DNA of 16,323 nucleotides, from positions 1 to 16,323 of the forward strand of contig CALDOU010000057.1 in assembly GCA_937912175.1 (NCBI GenBank), written 5' to 3'. The notes beneath the pieces are model-generated. The model searched no databases, was not told where the DNA came from, and saw nothing but the letters and a program-made list of their open reading frames with translations. The position numbers were made by a program, and so were the translations under genes. The DNA comes from an uncultured Clostridia bacterium (lineage in GTDB: Bacteria; Bacillota; Clostridia; Oscillospirales; Acutalibacteraceae). Shown here piece after piece: positions 14,567 through 16,323 of the stretch. Numbering within the stretch: the first letter of the stretch is position 1; each line of letters starts with the position of its first letter.

Positions 14567-14635
14567 CTTCACAAAACAATCATTATATATAACCCTAATA
14601 TTTCTTTCATTTTTATCATATTCTGTCCATTTAGT

Positions 14636-14712
14636 TGGTCCGAGTGACAGGAGTCGAACCTGCGGCCTCTTGAACCCCATTCAAGCGCGCTACCAAACTG
14701 CGCCACACCCGG
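14636..14712 (-). tRNA. tRNA-Pro (GGG anticodon)
   Basis: A 77-nt cloverleaf on the minus strand. The acceptor is CCGGGUG with CACUCGG, the D stem GCGC/GCGC, and the anticodon stem CUUGA/UCAAG around loop AUGGGGU (anticodon GGG, G37). The T arm is GCAGG-UUCGACU-CCUGU, discriminator A, and CCA is encoded at 14638-14636. Confidence 0.93.
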
Positions 14713-14734
14713 ATATAATCATTTTAACAATCAG

Positions 14735-14762
14735 ATTATACCACAAATAAAAATAAATTCAA
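14735..14762 (-). promoter_or_regulatory. Sigma-A promoter of tRNA-Pro
   Basis: On the minus strand TTGAAT (14762-14757) and TATAAT (14740-14735) have a 16-bp spacer, with TGG before the -10 box (extended -10). It ends 22 bp before the tRNA. Confidence 0.7.
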
Positions 14763-14785
14763 GATACCGCTTTATAAAAAATAAT

Positions 14786-15094
14786 TTATTGTTTTAAAAA
14801 AATATTTAACAAATCATACACATAATTACTGCCACGTGAAAAAAGTATTCCCGTAATTATAGAGCCCACATAAGGAATTTTCGATTTCAAATTAAAATAT
14901 TTTGTAAAATCCATATCATAAATAATAGCCACTATTACACCCAAAACCATGCTTGCAATCATCTTCCAATTAAAAAATTCGTTAATAAAAAAACAATTAA
15001 AATATGTAATCAAAGCTTCAATCAACATTGAGCAAAAAAGTAAATCCGATATTTTCACTTTTTCACCAACATCATACTCATTAAAATTAGCCAT
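14786..15094 (-). CDS. Small three-helix membrane protein, holin-like
   Basis: The 102-aa product has a polar N-terminus and three hydrophobic segments (about residues 16-38, 45-62 and 73-86). It also has the pattern LKSKIPYVGSIITGILFSRG near the end. Small membrane proteins with a YVGSxxTGxLxSRG-like segment occur in Firmicute phages and integrated elements, where some are annotated as holins; I assign the resemblance from memory only. The start is secure: AAAGGAGAA lies 6-7 nt before the ATG at 15094. It follows the large repeat protein on the same strand, with a terminator between them. It may be a prophage relic or an independent small gene. Confidence 0.7.
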   Translation of the reverse strand: MANFNEYDVGEKVKISDLLFCSMLIEALITYFNCFFINEFFNWKMIASMVLGVIVAIIYDMDFTKYFNLKSKIPYVGSIITGILFSRGSNYVYDLLNIFLKQ

Positions 15095-15149
15095 ATAAAT
15101 TCTCCTTTGAAATATTATATTAAAGGTCGTTTAAATAAAACTGCGCACT

Positions 15150-15177
15150 AAAAAAGCGGCCTTTCACAAAGCCGCTT
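15150..15177 (-). terminator. Intrinsic terminator of the repeat-protein gene
   Basis: AAGCGGC (15154-15160) pairs with GCCGCTT (15171-15177) across a 10-nt loop. On the minus strand the stem is followed by a run of T (15155-15150). It lies 57 bp after the stop codon at 15234-15236. Confidence 0.8.
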
Positions 15178-15233
15178 AAAAGTTTAAAAATTTGCGCTGT
15201 TTTATGCAAAATATCTTAGTAATCTTAGTATTG

Positions 15234-16323
15234 TTATTCCCCATCATACAAATTAGAAGCTATCCATCGTGAGGTATTAAGGTCTTTAAGGTCGTTTCTA
15301 AGCTCTATTTGTTCATCTATTATGTTTTTATCCTGTTGCAATTGTTTTCTCGATTTACGCCAAGGCACCCAACTCCATTCTGGCGCATCATTGATTTCTT
15401 TGCCAAGTTTTGATGACGCATCACGAAGTAATTTATCTAAATTTACATCACTAACTAATTTTGCGTCACTAAGTTTTGATAACGCGTCATCAAGTGTAAC
15501 ATCACTAGGTAAAAATTGCCTAATACACCTACAGATCACACCTCCATTTTCTTCGGCGTGGTTGTTGATTCGTTTAGTAAGTTCTTGTACTTTTTCTTTT
15601 TGCTCGGCTTTTTTGCGTGCTACTTCATCGAATCGCTGTCTTGTTAGATTGGATGATTTGATTTTTGCGGCTTGTTGTGTGGCTGATGGTGCGGATGAAG
15701 TGGGGGGGGTGGGTTGTTGATCGCCTGTATTTCTGCCTGTTTTGCCTTTTCGTCCACTTTGTGCTACGGTTGCTGCTTGTGCGGCTGGTCGTGCGGATGA
15801 AGTGGGGGGTTTGGGTTGTTGATTGCCTTTATTTCTGCCTGTTTTGCCTTTTTGTTCACTTTGTGCTACGGTTGCTGCTTGTGCGGCTGGTCGTGCGGCT
15901 GATGCGGCTGGTGCGGCTGCTGCGGCTCGTTGTGCGGCTGCTGCGGCTGCTGCTTTCTTCTTAGTCTCCGCGACCCGACTAGCCGGAGTATTTGCATCCT
16001 TGTCCTTTTTTGGTATTTTGGATGATTTGGGTTGTTGATCGCTGCCTTTCTTTCCGCCTTTCTTTCCGCCTGTTTCGCCTTTTTGTTCACTTTGTGCTAC
16101 GGTTGCTGCTTGTGCGGCTGGTGCGGCTGGTGCGGCTGGTGCGGCTGGTGCGGCTTGTTGTGTGACTTGTGCGACTGGTGCGGCTGGTTGTTCGGCTGCT
16201 TCTTCTTCCTTGGCTTGTTGTGCGGCTTGTGCGACTGGTTGTTCGGCTTGTGCGGCTGGTCGTGCGGCTTGCTGTTTTGTTGGATTGGATGATTTGGTTT
16301 GTGTGGCTTGTGCGCCTGGTGCG
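15234..16323 (-). CDS. Ala/Gln/Pro-rich repeat protein, 5' end beyond window
   Basis: I checked this minus-strand frame codon by codon: it has no stop from 16322 to the TAA at 15236-15234, giving at least 362 residues. The true start lies outside the window. From the window edge come about 220 residues of low-complexity Ala/Gln/Pro/Lys sequence with AAPAAPAAPAAPAA tracts and a 34-residue tandem repeat (PAAQAATVAQS...QQP..PTSSAR). A charged helical linker (RFDEVARKKAEQKEKVQEL) and a ~110-residue C-terminal domain of normal composition follow. That domain has two related motifs (SDVTLDDALSKL, SDVNLDKLLRDASSKL) and a Trp-rich patch (APEWSWVPWRKS). No signal peptide or membrane helix is visible in this part. 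The repeat half is far richer in G+C than the genome (38 of 60 bases at 16141-16200). I do not recognise the family. An internal ATG would give a 101-aa tail only, which I consider artificial. Confidence 0.8.
   Translation of the reverse strand, partial: APGAQATQTKSSNPTKQQAARPAAQAEQPVAQAAQQAKEEEAAEQPAAPVAQVTQQAAPAAPAAPAAPAAQAATVAQSEQKGETGGKKGGKKGSDQQPKSSKIPKKDKDANTPASRVAETKKKAAAAAAAQRAAAAAPAASAARPAAQAATVAQSEQKGKTGRNKGNQQPKPPTSSARPAAQAATVAQSGRKGKTGRNTGDQQPTPPTSSAPSATQQAAKIKSSNLTRQRFDEVARKKAEQKEKVQELTKRINNHAEENGGVICRCIRQFLPSDVTLDDALSKLSDAKLVSDVNLDKLLRDASSKLGKEINDAPEWSWVPWRKSRKQLQQDKNIIDEQIELRNDLKDLNTSRWIASNLYDGE
15691..15894. repeat. Two tandem 102-bp direct repeats
   Basis: Unit one begins at 15691 and unit two at 15793, each starting GCGGATGAAGTGGGG, with only scattered differences. 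The period of 102 bp is 34 codons, so the repeat preserves the minus-strand frame. A third, more diverged and interrupted copy lies at about 16026-16124, sharing the CACTTTGTGCTACGGTTGCT core. Confidence 0.85.
16114..16155. repeat. 9-bp microsatellite-like tract
   Basis: GCGGCTGGT is repeated four times, followed by a partial fifth unit. On the minus strand it encodes Pro-Ala-Ala repeats. Related imperfect units recur at 15886-15950 and 16170-16260. Confidence 0.9.

Noticed and set aside
14567..14680. Extension of the 27-aa ORF back into tRNA-Pro
   Set aside because: The upstream residues are a translation of the tRNA gene and there is no plausible start within them.
15866..16090. Minus-strand His/Gln/Pro-rich 74-codon frame
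   Set aside because: It overlaps the 362-codon frame out of phase, and its repeats are only a frame-shifted reading of the Ala/Pro repeats.
15691..16260. CRISPR-like array
   Set aside because: The repeats are protein-coding tandem units without spacer structure, and no cas genes are seen.
15322..16292. Several plus-strand frames rich in Leu/Cys/Trp/Gly across the repeat region
   Set aside because: They are antisense shadows of the long open minus-strand frame, created by the absence of stops in G+C-rich repeats.

Overview
The window looks like a chromosomal segment of a low-GC, spore-forming Firmicute, most likely an uncultured or poorly sampled member of the Clostridia. The evidence is a complete eight-gene spoIIIA operon behind a sigma-E-type promoter, AT-rich codon use, AGGAGG-type ribosome binding sites and tRNA genes that encode their own CCA ends. 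I cannot place the species.

Left flank (1-3720). Two minus-strand tRNA genes, Arg(CCU) and Leu(UAA), sit beside a catalytic-domain remnant of a tyrosine recombinase. The block lies inside a ~148-bp imperfect inverted repeat: the last codons of an unknown 179-aa gene (1465-2004, minus) recur, inverted, at 1-148. The full copy appears to be co-transcribed with an extracellular solute-binding lipoprotein that has no permease genes beside it.

Core (3651-8777). spoIIIAA-AB-AC-AD-AE-AF-AG-AH run in canonical order and end at an intrinsic terminator. They encode the mother-cell part of the SpoIIIA-SpoIIQ feeding-tube/secretion complex of the engulfed forespore.

Housekeeping block (8820-12687). It holds a radical SAM protein with an unusual CX4CX2C cluster motif, an RluD-type pseudouridine synthase, UvrC (convergent, stop codons interlocked) and two tRNA-Ser genes behind a strong promoter.

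Right accessory region (12690-16323). A gene remnant of unrecognised origin is abutted by a NUDIX hydrolase. Next come a second, Cys-rich radical SAM protein with very small ORFs upstream, tRNA-Pro(GGG) and a holin-like small membrane protein. The window ends inside a long minus-strand gene whose Ala/Gln/Pro-rich repeats have a base composition unlike the rest. That gene is easily missed because its start lies beyond the window edge; the frame is open from 16322 to 15234.

The best candidates for something undescribed are the repeat protein at the right edge, the duplicated 179-aa gene paired with a lone solute-binding lipoprotein, and the second radical SAM locus with its possible tiny peptide substrate.
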